A DNA stretch of 64,000 nt, from contig NZ_JMIB01000030.1 of NCBI RefSeq assembly GCF_000695255.1, positions 1-64,000 of the forward strand, given 5' to 3'. The position numbers and the translations under genes were made by a program. The notes under the pieces were generated by a model that searched no databases, was not told where the DNA came from, and saw only the letters and a list, made by a program, of their open reading frames with translations. Source of the stretch: Photobacterium galatheae. GTDB lineage: Bacteria; Pseudomonadota; Gammaproteobacteria; Enterobacterales; Vibrionaceae. Positions 49,775-60,032 of the stretch are shown here, one piece after another (the stretch's first letter is position 1; every line of letters starts with the position of its first letter).

Positions 49775-50788
49775 TTAGCCAACCAGCGCAGTCAACGGCG
49801 CAAAACCATTTCGAATATTGATGCATTGCATCGCCTGAGACGATGCGCCTTTCAGTAAATTATCGATTGCTGAAGTCAGGATGACGTGCTGCCCCTGAAC
49901 CTGCCAACCAATGTCACAGAAGCAAGTATTCACCACATCCTGCAATCGTGCTGCCTGATGGCCTAACAAACGAACCGCCTGCTCGCCGGGCTGGTGATAA
50001 GCGGCCGACATCGCCTCAGAAACAGCTTCCGGTGTCACACCCGCTGCCAGTCTGGCAGTGATGGTGGCCAGAATACCGCGCTTAAAATTGCCAAGGTGTG
50101 GGGTAAAAATGACGTCGGTTCCCAGATGCGCCGAAATCTCCGGCTGATGACGGTGGTTAAACACACCGTAGGCTTGCAGGCTGACTTCGCAGAAACTGTT
50201 GGCCATGCTGGCTTTACGGCCAGCACCGGAGACACCACTCACAGCATTAATGACCGGCCATTGCTGGGTATCCAGCAGCCCGGCTGCCAGCAAGGGTTTC
50301 AGGGCCAACTGAGCCGCCGTGGGATAACATCCGGGCACAGCGACGAACTGCGCCTGGCGAATCGCATCGCTGTTCCATTCCGCCAGACCGTAGACCGCCT
50401 CATCCAGCCATTGGGCATATTGGTGGGCAAAACCATAATATTGAGTATAAAAATCATCGCTTTTCACTCGGAAAGCCCCGGACAGATCAAAGACCTGACA
50501 GCCCGCCTCAAGGAAAATCGGGGCCAGCTCATGACTGACCTCATGTGCCGTCGCCAGCAACACGATATCGGAAGTGTTTACGACCGCGGCTGTATCGGTC
50601 AGCGGCTGAAGCGGTAAATCGACACGTCCCCGTAATTGCCCGTGCAGTTCGCTGATCGCTTTACCGGCATCGAGACTGTTTTCAGACACATAAAGACCGG
50701 CTAGTTGCAAATGCGGATGTTTCAGTACCATGGCTGCCAGTTCCGCACCGGTATAGCCGCTGGCACCAATGATAGAGGTATTCAACAT
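49775..50788 (-). CDS. argC: N-acetyl-gamma-glutamyl-phosphate reductase
   Basis: ArgC reduces acetylglutamyl phosphate to the semialdehyde with NADPH. The 337-residue product starts [20 protein letters not shown] (NADP site GASGYTG) and has the catalytic Cys in [15 protein letters not shown]. The ATG at 50788 follows AGGATC. It is first in argCBGH. A 608-bp non-coding region lies upstream, where argE would be expected; a tandem ARG box is at 51098-51136. Confidence 0.96.
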   Translation of the reverse strand: MLNTSIIGASGYTGAELAAMVLKHPHLQLAGLYVSENSLDAGKAISELHGQLRGRVDLPLQPLTDTAAVVNTSDIVLLATAHEVSHELAPIFLEAGCQVFDLSGAFRVKSDDFYTQYYGFAHQYAQWLDEAVYGLAEWNSDAIRQAQFVAVPGCYPTAAQLALKPLLAAGLLDTQQWPVINAVSGVSGAGRKASMANSFCEVSLQAYGVFNHRHQPEISAHLGTDVIFTPHLGNFKRGILATITARLAAGVTPEAVSEAMSAAYHQPGEQAVRLLGHQAARLQDVVNTCFCDIGWQVQGQHVILTSAIDNLLKGASSQAMQCINIRNGFAPLTALVG

Positions 50789-51097
50789 ATAAGATCCTGT
50801 TGTCATCGTTGTGAAATTCACTATCAAGAAAATATAACTGCTGTTTGTTTCAGCGCGTGGCGCCAGGCAGGCGCGTCATGGAAGGTGCCAGAGACACCAG
50901 GCGATAGAGACTTAGCGTCGTCGGAAGGAATACTGCTTGTGGTTCATCGCCTGGTTCATACTAATACTGATGGCCTCTGGTTGATCATAAAAGACGTCTT
51001 GCGACATATCCTTTATCTGTTATCAGTTCGCTGTCTGTTTCTCTGGATTATCTGTTTGCTGTGGAACTTGTTTTGTTATTCACACAAAAATCAAATA

Positions 51098-51136
51098 ATC
51101 AGATTTTTATTCATTAATTATGAATTTTTATATTTA
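51098..51136. promoter_or_regulatory. Tandem ARG boxes (ArgR operator) upstream of argC
   Basis: Two 18-bp boxes lie exactly 3 bp apart, as in known ArgR operators. Box one (51098-51115) has the core CAGAT-TTTT-ATTCA, with a perfect right half. Box two (51119-51136) has TGAAT-TTTT-ATATT, with a perfect left half. The consensus is TGAAT-WWWW-ATTCA. The distance to argC is about 310 bp, which is long. A minus-strand promoter within the boxes is plausible, which would give ArgR repression by blocking RNA polymerase. Confidence 0.65.
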
Positions 51137-51314
51137 CCTGTTTCAGTTTTTTATGTCAAGCCACACGACGGAAAAAAGTAGGCTTCGTGACAGCTGCACG
51201 GTGAGGCGTCATGCTCTGGCTGTAAACATAAAGAAAGTAAATTACAGAACAGAGACAGGCTGCGAGATTCATGCACGCATTTGATAGGATTTTTGTCTAA
51301 AAAGGGCCTACTTA

Positions 51315-51344
51315 TTGACCTTTCGCCCCAATGAAGGCTAGATT
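51315..51344 (+). promoter_or_regulatory. Candidate ppc promoter
   Basis: TTGACC (51315-51320) is followed 18 bp later by TAGATT (51339-51344), or 17 bp later by CTAGAT. It lies about 55 bp before the ppc start codon. Confidence 0.45.
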
Positions 51345-51396
51345 GTTGGCAACGCCTTGGCGATTGGATGTAACAAAATTACGATATGGATGCGAT

Positions 51397-54027
51397 ATGA
51401 ACGAAAAGTACAGTGCGTTAAAAAGCAATGTCAGTATGCTTGGCCACTTGCTGGGTAACACCATCAAGGATGTCCATGGCAGTGAACTGCTGGATAAAGT
51501 TGAAACCATTCGAAAACTGTCTAAATCGGCCTGTGCCGGCAACAGTGACGATCGGGAAAAACTGATCACCGAGCTGCAGAATCTGCCAGATGATCAGCTA
51601 TTGCCTGTTACCCATGCGTTCAGTCAGTTCCTGAACCTGACCAACATCGCCGAGCAATACCACACGATCTCCCGTCATTGCGAAGATCTGGTCTGCAATC
51701 CAGATGAAATGGACTCCCTGTTTGCCAAGCTCAAAGACGAAAACATCGCTGAGCTGGACTCTCTGCAGGCCGTCCGTGAACTGAATATCGAACTGGTGCT
51801 CACGGCACACCCAACGGAAATCGCCCGTCGCACCATGATTCACAAGTTGGTGCAAATCAATAAGTGTCTGTCTCAGCTTGAATTAAACGAGCTATCGCAG
51901 CGCGAGCGCCAGAGAGCAGAGCGTCGCCTTGAACAATTAATTGCTCAGGCCTGGCACTCCGATGTCATTCGTAAGCAGCGCCCCAGTCCGCTTGATGAAG
52001 CCAAATGGGGCTTTGCCGTCGTTGAAAACTCGCTGTGGGAAGCCGTACCGGAGTTCCTGCGCCAGTTTGACGAAAAACTGCATCAGCATCTGGGAGAAAG
52101 CCTCCCTCTGGACGCCGCTCCAGTGAAATTTTCTTCCTGGATGGGCGGAGACCGCGACGGCAACCCCTTTGTCACTGCCGAGATTACCCATGAGGTCTTG
52201 CTGCTCTCACGCTGGAAAGCGGCAGATCTGTATCTGAACGATATTCAGGAACTGGTCAGTGAGCTGTCGATGGTCGCGTGTAACGACGAAGTCCGTGAAC
52301 TGGCAAACGGTGCGCACGAACCCTATCGTGAAATCGTCAAAGGACTACGCACCCTACTGACACAGACCCGCGACGTTCTGGATGCAAAAATCAAAGGCAA
52401 TGATGTGCCGAAGGTTGCGATTCTGGAAGATGTCGAACAACTTTGGGCCCCACTACACGCCTGTTACCGTTCGCTGCACGAATGTGGCATGGGCATCATT
52501 GCAGATGGCCTGCTGCTGGACACACTGCGTCGTGTTCAGTGCTTTGGCGTCCATCTGGTTCGACTGGATATCCGTCAGGAAAGTACCCGCCACTCCAACG
52601 CGATTTCTGAACTGACCCGTTATCTGGGGCTGGGAGATTACGATCAATGGAGTGAACAGGACAAAGTTGCTTTCCTGGTCCGCGAACTGGCTTCAAAGCG
52701 CCCGTTACTGCCTCGTGACTGGCAACCCTCAGAGCCAGTTCAGGAAGTTCTGGACACCTGTCGCGTCATTGCTGAGCAATCCCGAGAGGCGCTGGGTGCC
52801 TATGTGATTTCGATGGCCCGGACCGCATCCGATGTTCTGGCAGTTCATCTGCTGTTGAAAGAAGCCGGATGCCCGTTCCGTCTGGATGTTTGTCCGCTGT
52901 TCGAAACGCTGGACGATCTGAACAACGCCGAATCTGTCATCACCCAACTGATGAATATCGACTGGTATCGTGGCTTCATTCAGAACCACCAGATGGTCAT
53001 GATTGGCTATTCTGACTCCGCCAAAGATGCGGGTGTGACCGCTGCAGGCTGGGCGCAATACCGTGCCATGGAAGCCCTGGTGAATGTCTGTGATGACGCC
53101 GGTGTTGAACTGACTTTGTTCCACGGCCGTGGCGGTAGTATTGGCCGCGGTGGCGCTCCCGCACATGCTGCCCTGCTGTCTCAGCCACCACGCAGCCTGA
53201 AAGGCGGCCTGCGTGTTACGGAACAAGGTGAAATGATTCGCTTCAAGCTGGGACTACCGGATGTGGCCGTCAACAGTCTGAACCTGTATGCCAGCGCCAT
53301 TCTGGAAGCCAACCTGCTGCCGCCTCCGGCACCAAAGCAGGCATGGCGAGACGTGATGGACAATCTGTCTGATATCTCATGCGACGCCTACCGCGCTGTG
53401 GTCCGTGGCCATGAATCTTTTGTGCCTTACTTCCGCGCCGCCACGCCGGAAATGGAGCTGGGCAAGCTGCCGCTGGGCTCACGCCCATCGAAGCGGAACC
53501 CGAAAGGGGGTGTAGAAAGTTTACGTGCCATTCCATGGATTTTTGCCTGGAGTCAGAACCGTCTGCTGCTACCCGCCTGGCTGGGTGCGGGTAAGGCGAT
53601 TCAGCATGCCATTGATCAGGGTAAAACGGCACTTCTGGAAGAAATGTGTCGTGAATGGCCATTCTTCTCAACCCGACTGGGTATGCTGGAAATGGTTTAC
53701 AGCAAGACCAATATTCAGATTGCAGAATATTACGATCAGCGCCTGACCGACGAAAACCTGTGGCCACTTGGACAAGAACTTCGCGACCAGTTACAACGCG
53801 ATATCAAGGTGGTCCTCAATGTTGAGAACAGCGATCACCTGATGGAACAAGACCCTTGGGGCGCGGAATCCATTCGCCTGCGCAATGTCTATGTTGAGCC
53901 GCTCAACATGCTTCAGGCCGAGCTGCTACACCGGACTCGTCAGCAGGAAACAGTCTCGCCAATGCTGGAAGAAGCCCTGATGGTCACGATTGCCGGGATT
54001 GCTGCCGGCATGCGTAACACCGGCTAA
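51397..54027 (+). CDS. ppc: Phosphoenolpyruvate carboxylase
   Basis: Ppc makes oxaloacetate from PEP and bicarbonate, refilling the TCA cycle. The 876-residue product starts [20 protein letters not shown] at ATG 51397. Catalytic His138 lies in [13 protein letters not shown], the same number as in E. coli. The glycine loop [14 protein letters not shown] and the C-terminal MRNTG, needed for activity and allostery by aspartate, are present. It follows the argC divergent region and ends with its own terminator. Confidence 0.97.
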   Translation: MNEKYSALKSNVSMLGHLLGNTIKDVHGSELLDKVETIRKLSKSACAGNSDDREKLITELQNLPDDQLLPVTHAFSQFLNLTNIAEQYHTISRHCEDLVCNPDEMDSLFAKLKDENIAELDSLQAVRELNIELVLTAHPTEIARRTMIHKLVQINKCLSQLELNELSQRERQRAERRLEQLIAQAWHSDVIRKQRPSPLDEAKWGFAVVENSLWEAVPEFLRQFDEKLHQHLGESLPLDAAPVKFSSWMGGDRDGNPFVTAEITHEVLLLSRWKAADLYLNDIQELVSELSMVACNDEVRELANGAHEPYREIVKGLRTLLTQTRDVLDAKIKGNDVPKVAILEDVEQLWAPLHACYRSLHECGMGIIADGLLLDTLRRVQCFGVHLVRLDIRQESTRHSNAISELTRYLGLGDYDQWSEQDKVAFLVRELASKRPLLPRDWQPSEPVQEVLDTCRVIAEQSREALGAYVISMARTASDVLAVHLLLKEAGCPFRLDVCPLFETLDDLNNAESVITQLMNIDWYRGFIQNHQMVMIGYSDSAKDAGVTAAGWAQYRAMEALVNVCDDAGVELTLFHGRGGSIGRGGAPAHAALLSQPPRSLKGGLRVTEQGEMIRFKLGLPDVAVNSLNLYASAILEANLLPPPAPKQAWRDVMDNLSDISCDAYRAVVRGHESFVPYFRAATPEMELGKLPLGSRPSKRNPKGGVESLRAIPWIFAWSQNRLLLPAWLGAGKAIQHAIDQGKTALLEEMCREWPFFSTRLGMLEMVYSKTNIQIAEYYDQRLTDENLWPLGQELRDQLQRDIKVVLNVENSDHLMEQDPWGAESIRLRNVYVEPLNMLQAELLHRTRQQETVSPMLEEALMVTIAGIAAGMRNTG

Positions 54028-54046
54028 TCCCGCGATTCTGAACCCA

Positions 54047-54078
54047 AACAGGCCACCCTGACGGTGGCCTGTTTTTTT
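54047..54078 (+). terminator. Rho-independent terminator after ppc
   Basis: CAGGCCACC at 54049-54057 pairs with GGTGGCCTG at 54063-54071 and is followed by seven T. It begins 22 bp after the ppc stop. Confidence 0.93.
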
Positions 54079-54131
54079 GTTCATAATTAAGACAATACGA
54101 AATTTATAATTTCAGCTATGGTCTATATAAG

Positions 54132-54169
54132 TGCAGTGAACCAACATGAAGGAAACTTCACACACTGCA
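54132..54169 (+). repeat. Inverted repeat 1 upstream of aphA
   Basis: TGCAGTG (54132-54138) and CACTGCA (54163-54169) form a 7-bp stem around an inner TGAAG-GAAA-CTTCA hairpin. The GNRA loop and nested stems suggest RNA structure. Four bases upstream is TATATAA, a possible -10. Confidence 0.65.
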
Positions 54170-54248
54170 TGTCGTCCATAGAATTGGACAAACGTCACAA
54201 GATAACTAATTGCTCACTGTTCACCACAGAATATTTATGCTTCTGCTA

Positions 54249-54302
54249 GTTGCAGTGATTCAATTGATGATATCCTATGTGATCTCGACCGGGCACTGCA
54301 AC
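54249..54302 (+). repeat. Inverted repeat 2 upstream of aphA
   Basis: GTTGCAGTG (54249-54257) and CACTGCAAC (54294-54302) form a perfect 9-bp stem enclosing 36 nt. The core 7-bp word is the same as in inverted repeat 1. The loop contains ATTGATGATATC, which has one half resembling LuxR/HapR-type sites; this resemblance is weak. Confidence 0.65.
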
Positions 54303-54392
54303 AATACGATTATATAAAAACGCCTCAGAGCGGATGGGTAACGTAACACTCGGTCGATTTATTTTTTTGTAGTATTTTAACGGATAGAAGAG

Positions 54393-54965
54393 ATGTCACT
54401 ACCACACGTCATTTTGACCGTGCTGAGTTCGCGCGATGCGACCGGCTACGACATTACGAAAGAGTTCTCTCACAGCATCGGCTACTTCTGGAAAGCCAGT
54501 CATCAGCAGGTGTACCGTGAGTTGAACAAAATGGCCACCAACAATCAGGTCACCTGTAAACTTGAACCTCAGGAGGGTAAACCGGATCGTAAGGTATATT
54601 CCATTACCGATCTGGGCCGGCAAGCGCTGTTTGAGTGGTTCCAGGAACCCGCACGTAATCCGACCATCCGTGATGAGTTTTCAGCCAAATTGCTTGTCTG
54701 CGGTGTGCACAACTCGCAGCCAATGCAACAACAGCTGGAAGCACTGATCGAAGAATCTCACACACTGATGAACCATTACCATGAGCTGGAGAAAGTTCAT
54801 TTCGCCAACTACAAAGACATGGATCGCCAGTCTCGTCTGGATCGCCTGACCCTGCGTCGTGGCATCCACAACCGTCAAGCCTGGATTGACTGGGCAGAAG
54901 AAGTTCTGGCAGAGCTGAAAGATATGGACAGTTCTGACAGCAGCGTTGCACTCAGCGCTGAATAA
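54393..54965 (+). CDS. aphA: Quorum-sensing master regulator AphA (PadR family)
   Basis: AphA is a winged-helix PadR-type regulator active at low cell density; in V. cholerae it activates tcpPH with AphB, and in Vibrio species it acts opposite HapR/LuxR. The 190-residue product starts MSLPHVILTVLSSRDATGYD and continues GYFWKASHQQVYRELNKM and EPQEGKPDRKVYSITD, almost identical to V. cholerae AphA. Its C-terminal helices (about 110-175) form the dimer. It is slightly longer than the V. cholerae protein. Position after ppc agrees with other Vibrionaceae. Qrr-type sRNA control of its leader is known in Vibrio but cannot be shown here. Confidence 0.95.
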   Translation: MSLPHVILTVLSSRDATGYDITKEFSHSIGYFWKASHQQVYRELNKMATNNQVTCKLEPQEGKPDRKVYSITDLGRQALFEWFQEPARNPTIRDEFSAKLLVCGVHNSQPMQQQLEALIEESHTLMNHYHELEKVHFANYKDMDRQSRLDRLTLRRGIHNRQAWIDWAEEVLAELKDMDSSDSSVALSAE

Positions 54966-55034
54966 AGACCACGACTCCCGGCTCGGGAGTCTGTGACGTA
55001 CCACTATAAACAGGTACGCCACAGAACACCTATC

Positions 55035-55067
55035 AAAAAAGCCGCTTACGCGGCTTTTTCTTTTTTT
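55035..55067. terminator. Bidirectional terminator between aphA and metF
   Basis: GCCGC (55041-55045) and GCGGC (55050-55054) form a short stem extended by six A and five T on each side, then further T. It serves the convergent aphA and metF transcripts. Confidence 0.88.
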
Positions 55068-55091
55068 GTCGCTCGATTCCCTGAGGCAAAC

Positions 55092-56057
<966 letters not shown>

Positions 56058-56059
56058 TT

Positions 56060-56075
56060 AGACGTCTATATGTCC
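56060..56075. promoter_or_regulatory. MetJ boxes upstream of metF
   Basis: A perfect met box AGACGTCT (56060-56067) is followed in register by ATATGTCC (56068-56075), which matches 5 of 8. MetJ binds two or more tandem 8-bp boxes. The site is 66 bp upstream of the metF start codon. Confidence 0.75.
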
Positions 56076-56212
56076 ACAGAATGTCTTGTAACCAATTTAA
56101 TGTCAACTGCGTGAACATGAATTTTTCTCAACATCAAATGCGACTTTATTCAAGTTCAACGCTTTCTGTCTGCTGTACCCGCTCAGACCGCATCACCACA
56201 GTATTCTGAAGA

Positions 56213-56251
56213 TAGCAAAAACAACAAAGGGCAGTGAAAAACTGCCCTTTT
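56213..56251 (-). terminator. Terminator after metL
   Basis: AAAGGGCAGT (56226-56235) pairs with ACTGCCCTTT (56241-56250), and the minus-strand transcript continues into TTGTTTTT. It ends the metB-metL operon. Confidence 0.85.
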
Positions 56252-56275
56252 GATCTATCTCATAACCCGAAAATC

Positions 56276-58681
56276 TTACAATAAGTTCGCCAGACGATTC
56301 AGATCAGACAGCAAAGCACCAGCCGTCACATCACGCCCTGCACCCGGACCGCGGATCACCAGAGGATTTTCGCGATACCAGCGGCTTTCAATAGCAAAGA
56401 TATTGTCACAAGGCAGCAGGTTGGCCAGGGCATGCTCCGGTTCCAGTGCATCCAGCCCCACAACAGCCTGACCATTTTTGTCCAGCCGGGCCACATAGCG
56501 CAGCACCTTCCCTTCCCGCTGAGCTTTCGTCAGACGAGCCTGCAACCGCTCATCCAGTTCCGCCCCTTGTTCAAAGAAAGCATCCAAACTCAACTCAGCC
56601 AGCTCTTCCGGCACCAGAGACTCAACTCTCACCTGCTCAGGTTCCAGCGCCAGACCAGACTCACGCGCCAGAATGACCAACTTACGCATCACATCGCTGC
56701 CATCCAGATCATGCCGCGGATCCGGTTCGGTCAGCCCCTGCTGCCAGGCTTGCTCCAGTAACTGACTGAACGGCAGGCTGCCGTCAAACTGCTGGAACAG
56801 CCAGGAGAGCGTGCCAGAGAAAATTCCTGACACGGCAATAATGCTATCGCCACTATCACGCAGGTCCTTCACCGTATGATTGACGGGTAGCCCTGCCCCA
56901 ACCGTTGCGTTGTACAGCCAGTGACGGCTGCTTTTCTCAAAGGCATCGACCACAGCACAATACACATCGCCCGGTGCAGAGCCGGCGACTTTATTGGCCG
57001 AGATCAGGTGGAGGCCACTGCTGGCAAAATCAGGATAACGCTCAGACAACGCCTTGCTGGCCGTCACATCCAGCACCACCAGCTCATCGTAGTCATGCTG
57101 ACTCAGGGCTGGCAACCAGTCGCTGCCATCTATCGCTTCGTTGTCAAACTGAGTCAACGCCCGCTCAGTCGGAATCCCTTGCAGATCAATCCAGTAGCGA
57201 CGGCTGTCTGCGACCCCGATCAGGGTGAAGCTCATGCCATGACGCTTTTCCAGCGCCGCTTTCTCTTCACCGAACAGCGCCAGCCATCGGCTGCCGATAT
57301 TGCCTTTCCCGCAAAGGATCAGACCAATGCGTTTCTGGGCCTGAAACAGGCTCTGATGGATTTGCTGGACCAGCGCCTGCGTATCGGCCTGACGCAGCAC
57401 AGCAATCAGGCTGAGGCCAGATTCTGCCTCCGTGACAAATTCAACCGGCTGTCCTTTCAACTGCTGCTGAAAACCGTGGCAATGGACCGGATTATTCACC
57501 ACACCAGCTCCCACCGCGGCAACCATGGTAAAGGCATCCCGCAGACGGATCTCTGCATTGATCCCGCTATCCTGCAACAGCAGCAAAACCCCATTGGCGA
57601 CCTCAGCCGTATAAGCCAGCTGGATCCGACCGGTGTCCACTTCAGTATGCTGTGCCAACGGCAGCGCCTGCTCCTGAGGCAATAGTCGCGCCAGCGTCTG
57701 TGTTAACAGACTCAGTGATTGAGCACCGCTCACCGACAATTCAATCAGACAAACCTCATCCAGCGAGGTAATAATTTTAGCGCCACGACCGGAAGCCAGC
57801 ACCCGCTCGACCCGGGTGGAGCCGGACTCCGGCTGCTGGCTGCAACGCAACGTCAGGTCAATCGCACTCTGCGCCACAGGCTGCAACGTGCGGCTGTGCA
57901 GAACCGGGGCTGCCAGCCGGGCCAGTTCATCAGCCTCATCAAGACGAAGTAGCGGCAACAGACACGCGTCATTGACCACACGCGGATCGGCACTGTATAC
58001 ACCGGCAACATCACTCCAGATCGTCACTCGGCTGACGCCGGCGAGCGCTCCGATAACCGTCGCTGAATAGTCAGAACCATTTCGTCCCAGCAGCACGGTT
58101 TCCCCAGCGTAATTCGCAGCCATAAAACCGGTAATCACCAGACGGTGTCCGCTGTGCTGTACCAGCTCTGTCTGCAACAGTGGCAGCGAGCGGCCACGGT
58201 CGACCTCCGGCTGGGCTGCCCGTTCAGCCCGCAGGAACAGACGTGAGTCCAGCGCTCGTGACGCCATCCCATTCTGAGACAGCAAGGCCGCCAGCAGACG
58301 CGATGACCACAGTTCTCCGTGACCCAGCACCCAGGCCTGTCTGGCCGGAGTAATGTCACTGCCGGAAAGCTGGCCCAACACACTGAATTCAAGGTGAAGG
58401 GCTGTCAGCAGCTCATCTGCCTCACTTCCATGCAGCAATGTTTCAACCAAATGCTGCTGAAAGTTACGTAAGTCCTGTAAGCTCTCGTGCGCCAGACGAC
58501 CATCCTGATTCAGCTGCGACAACCATTGAATCAGGCGGTTGGTGGTTTTTCCGGCCGCCGAAACCACAATCAAATCTTCTGTATCGGAATACTGCTGCAA
58601 AATGTCAGCAACATTCCGGAAGCAACCGGCATCTGCCAGACTGCTGCCACCGAATTTATGTAACTGTCTTCCCTGGGTCAT
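56276..58681 (-). CDS. metL: Bifunctional aspartate kinase II/homoserine dehydrogenase II
   Basis: MetL catalyses two steps on the way to homoserine: phosphorylation of aspartate and reduction of aspartate semialdehyde. The 801-residue product has the kinase start HKFGGSSLADAGCFRNVA (about 8-25), a central region without the usual threonine-responsive ACT pattern of ThrA, and a homoserine dehydrogenase domain (about 455-801) with LILCGKGNIGSRWL and VTASKALSERYPDF. The ATG overlaps the metB stop by four bases, as in enteric metBL, so MetJ control at metB extends to metL. Confidence 0.95.
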   Translation of the reverse strand: MTQGRQLHKFGGSSLADAGCFRNVADILQQYSDTEDLIVVSAAGKTTNRLIQWLSQLNQDGRLAHESLQDLRNFQQHLVETLLHGSEADELLTALHLEFSVLGQLSGSDITPARQAWVLGHGELWSSRLLAALLSQNGMASRALDSRLFLRAERAAQPEVDRGRSLPLLQTELVQHSGHRLVITGFMAANYAGETVLLGRNGSDYSATVIGALAGVSRVTIWSDVAGVYSADPRVVNDACLLPLLRLDEADELARLAAPVLHSRTLQPVAQSAIDLTLRCSQQPESGSTRVERVLASGRGAKIITSLDEVCLIELSVSGAQSLSLLTQTLARLLPQEQALPLAQHTEVDTGRIQLAYTAEVANGVLLLLQDSGINAEIRLRDAFTMVAAVGAGVVNNPVHCHGFQQQLKGQPVEFVTEAESGLSLIAVLRQADTQALVQQIHQSLFQAQKRIGLILCGKGNIGSRWLALFGEEKAALEKRHGMSFTLIGVADSRRYWIDLQGIPTERALTQFDNEAIDGSDWLPALSQHDYDELVVLDVTASKALSERYPDFASSGLHLISANKVAGSAPGDVYCAVVDAFEKSSRHWLYNATVGAGLPVNHTVKDLRDSGDSIIAVSGIFSGTLSWLFQQFDGSLPFSQLLEQAWQQGLTEPDPRHDLDGSDVMRKLVILARESGLALEPEQVRVESLVPEELAELSLDAFFEQGAELDERLQARLTKAQREGKVLRYVARLDKNGQAVVGLDALEPEHALANLLPCDNIFAIESRWYRENPLVIRGPGAGRDVTAGALLSDLNRLANLL

Positions 58682-59847
58682 GCACTGATCTCCGCGGCTT
58701 TGGCAAAAGCCTGAGCCAGATCAGCAATCAGATCATCCGCATCTTCCAGCCCCACCGACAAGCGCAGCAACGAAGGCAACAGACCCGCTTCCAACTGCGC
58801 TTCATCAGACATCGCCCGGTGCGTCATGCTGGCCGGGTGAGCAATCAGGCTTTCTGTGCCGCCCAGCGACTCAGCCAACGAAAAGCATTCCAGCGCTGCC
58901 ACAAAAATTTCCAGTTGCTTCATGCTCCCAGCCAGTTCAAAACTCAGCATGGAACCAAAGCCGGCCTGTTGTCTGGCTGCAATGTCATGCCCCGGATGAT
59001 CCGCCAGGCTTGGATGATAAATCTTGCCCACCAACGGCTGGGTTTGCAGATACGCCAGCAAACGGGCCGAATTTTCCTCATGCATGCGCATCCGCGGGAC
59101 CAGCGTCCGAACGCCACGCAAAGTCAGATACGCATCAAACGGTGCACCCGTGGCGCCAATACAGTTCGCCCACCAGGAAAGCTTTTCCGCATGTTCACTG
59201 TCTTTGGCAATCAGTACCCCGCCCACAACATCGGAGTGACCATTAATATACTTGGTCGTCGAATGCACGACGAAATCCGCTCCCAGCGCAATCGGCTGTT
59301 GCAATGCCGGCGACAGAAAAGTGTTATCAACCGCGACCAGCGCACCTACCGCATGCGCCTGTTCACAGAGCAGAGCCACATCAACCACACGCAACAACGG
59401 GTTAGATGGCGTTTCAACCCAGACCAGCTTCGGCTTTTTCGCCAGTGCATCTGCCAACGCCTGCGCATCGCCCTGATCGACAAACAGCACCTGGAAGTCA
59501 CCTTTACCAGCCCGGGTATTGAATAGCCGGTAAGTCCCGCCATAGCAATCGTGCGGTGCCACAACCAAATCTTCCGGTCCCAGCTGCGCGGTCGCCAGCA
59601 GGTTGATGGCCGCCGTACCACAACTGGTCACCACAGCACCGGCCCCGCCCTCCAGCTCTGCCAGCGTATCCGCCAGCAGATTACGAGTCGGATTTCCCGA
59701 ACGGGAATAATCATACTGCGGCAAAGTCCCAAGCTCCGGAAAGCCGTAGGTTGAGGTCAAGTAAATGGGTGGAACCACTGCACGGAAAGGCTGATCCGTT
59801 TCAATCCCGCTGCGCACTGCAATCGTTGCTGTTTTCTTGTCACTCAT
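58678..59847 (-). CDS. metB: Cystathionine gamma-synthase
   Basis: MetB makes cystathionine from cysteine and an activated homoserine. The 389-residue PLP enzyme has the family segments PQYDYSRSGNPTRNLLADTL and the PLP lysine in VVHSTTKYINGHSDVVGG. The start MSDKKTATIAVRSGIETD is typical. It is first in metBL and divergent from metJ; four tandem met boxes overlap its -35 element. Confidence 0.95.
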   Translation of the reverse strand: MSDKKTATIAVRSGIETDQPFRAVVPPIYLTSTYGFPELGTLPQYDYSRSGNPTRNLLADTLAELEGGAGAVVTSCGTAAINLLATAQLGPEDLVVAPHDCYGGTYRLFNTRAGKGDFQVLFVDQGDAQALADALAKKPKLVWVETPSNPLLRVVDVALLCEQAHAVGALVAVDNTFLSPALQQPIALGADFVVHSTTKYINGHSDVVGGVLIAKDSEHAEKLSWWANCIGATGAPFDAYLTLRGVRTLVPRMRMHEENSARLLAYLQTQPLVGKIYHPSLADHPGHDIAARQQAGFGSMLSFELAGSMKQLEIFVAALECFSLAESLGGTESLIAHPASMTHRAMSDEAQLEAGLLPSLLRLSVGLEDADDLIADLAQAFAKAAEISA

Positions 59848-59904
59848 CTTCTAGCTTCCTTGTTCCTAGGCATGGCCGGAGCCGACAGTCATCAAATCCT
59901 CACA

Positions 59905-59933
59905 ACCTTAGCTAGAATTAAAAAAGACGTCAA
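59905..59933 (-). promoter_or_regulatory. metB promoter
   Basis: On the minus strand TTGACG (59928-59933) and TAAGGT (59905-59910) are 17 bp apart. The -35 overlaps the first met box (59925-59932), so bound MetJ would block polymerase. Confidence 0.65.
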
Positions 59934-59956
59934 CACTTCTAGACGTCCACATGTCT
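59925..59956. promoter_or_regulatory. Four tandem MetJ boxes in the metB-metJ region
   Basis: Four contiguous 8-bp boxes read AGACGTCA, ACACTTCT, AGACGTCC and ACATGTCT against the consensus AGACGTCT; they match 7, 5, 7 and 6 positions. Boxes one and three are strongest. The array lies between divergent promoters for metB and metJ and fits cooperative binding of MetJ dimers. Confidence 0.9.
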
Positions 59957-59985
59957 TTGCTTGTGGCAGTAAATCCCGCTAAAAT
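59957..59985 (+). promoter_or_regulatory. metJ promoter
   Basis: TTGCTT (59957-59962) and TAAAAT (59980-59985) are 17 bp apart on the plus strand. The -35 begins at the base after the last met box, so metJ is probably autoregulated. Confidence 0.6.
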
Positions 59986-60032
59986 TCCCCCATACTATAT
60001 TTCAAAACCCTATATCGCTGAGAAGGTAAACA

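Larger units (their letters stand above)
50789..51396. other. 608-bp argC-ppc spacer without argE
   Basis: No convincing gene is seen, although argE often lies here in relatives. The region holds, from argC outward: a compact inverted repeat GTGAAATTCAC (50811-50821); the palindrome TGGCGCCA (50858-50865); a 10-bp stem, ACCAGGCGAT (50896-50905) with ATCGCCTGGT (50946-50955), enclosing 40 nt; an AT-rich stretch with two ARG boxes (51098-51136); and a ppc promoter candidate (51315-51344). If transcription of argC starts near the ARG boxes, its leader is about 300 nt long. Confidence 0.6.
54028..54392. other. 365-bp ppc-aphA spacer with repeated TGCAGTG words
   Basis: After the ppc terminator this stretch has no gene. 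It contains TGCAGTG at 54132-54138 and 54251-54257, and its complement CACTGCA at 54163-54169 and 54294-54300. The first pair encloses a second stem, TGAAG (54147-54151) and CTTCA (54156-54160), with a GAAA loop. The second pair extends to 9 bp, GTTGCAGTG and CACTGCAAC. TATATAA occurs at 54124-54130, just before the first element, and TATATAA again near 54311. Either a long structured aphA leader or sites for a dimeric regulator would explain this. Confidence 0.6.

Noticed and set aside
50705..51181. Plus-strand frame of 158 codons reaching into the argC-ppc spacer, considered as an argE remnant
   Set aside because: It begins inside argC, reads as low-complexity hydrophobic sequence near the end and has none of the ArgE metal-binding motifs.
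54258..54293. LuxR/HapR-binding site upstream of aphA
   Set aside because: ATTGATGATATC has one half similar to the consensus but the other half does not match, so I do not claim a site.
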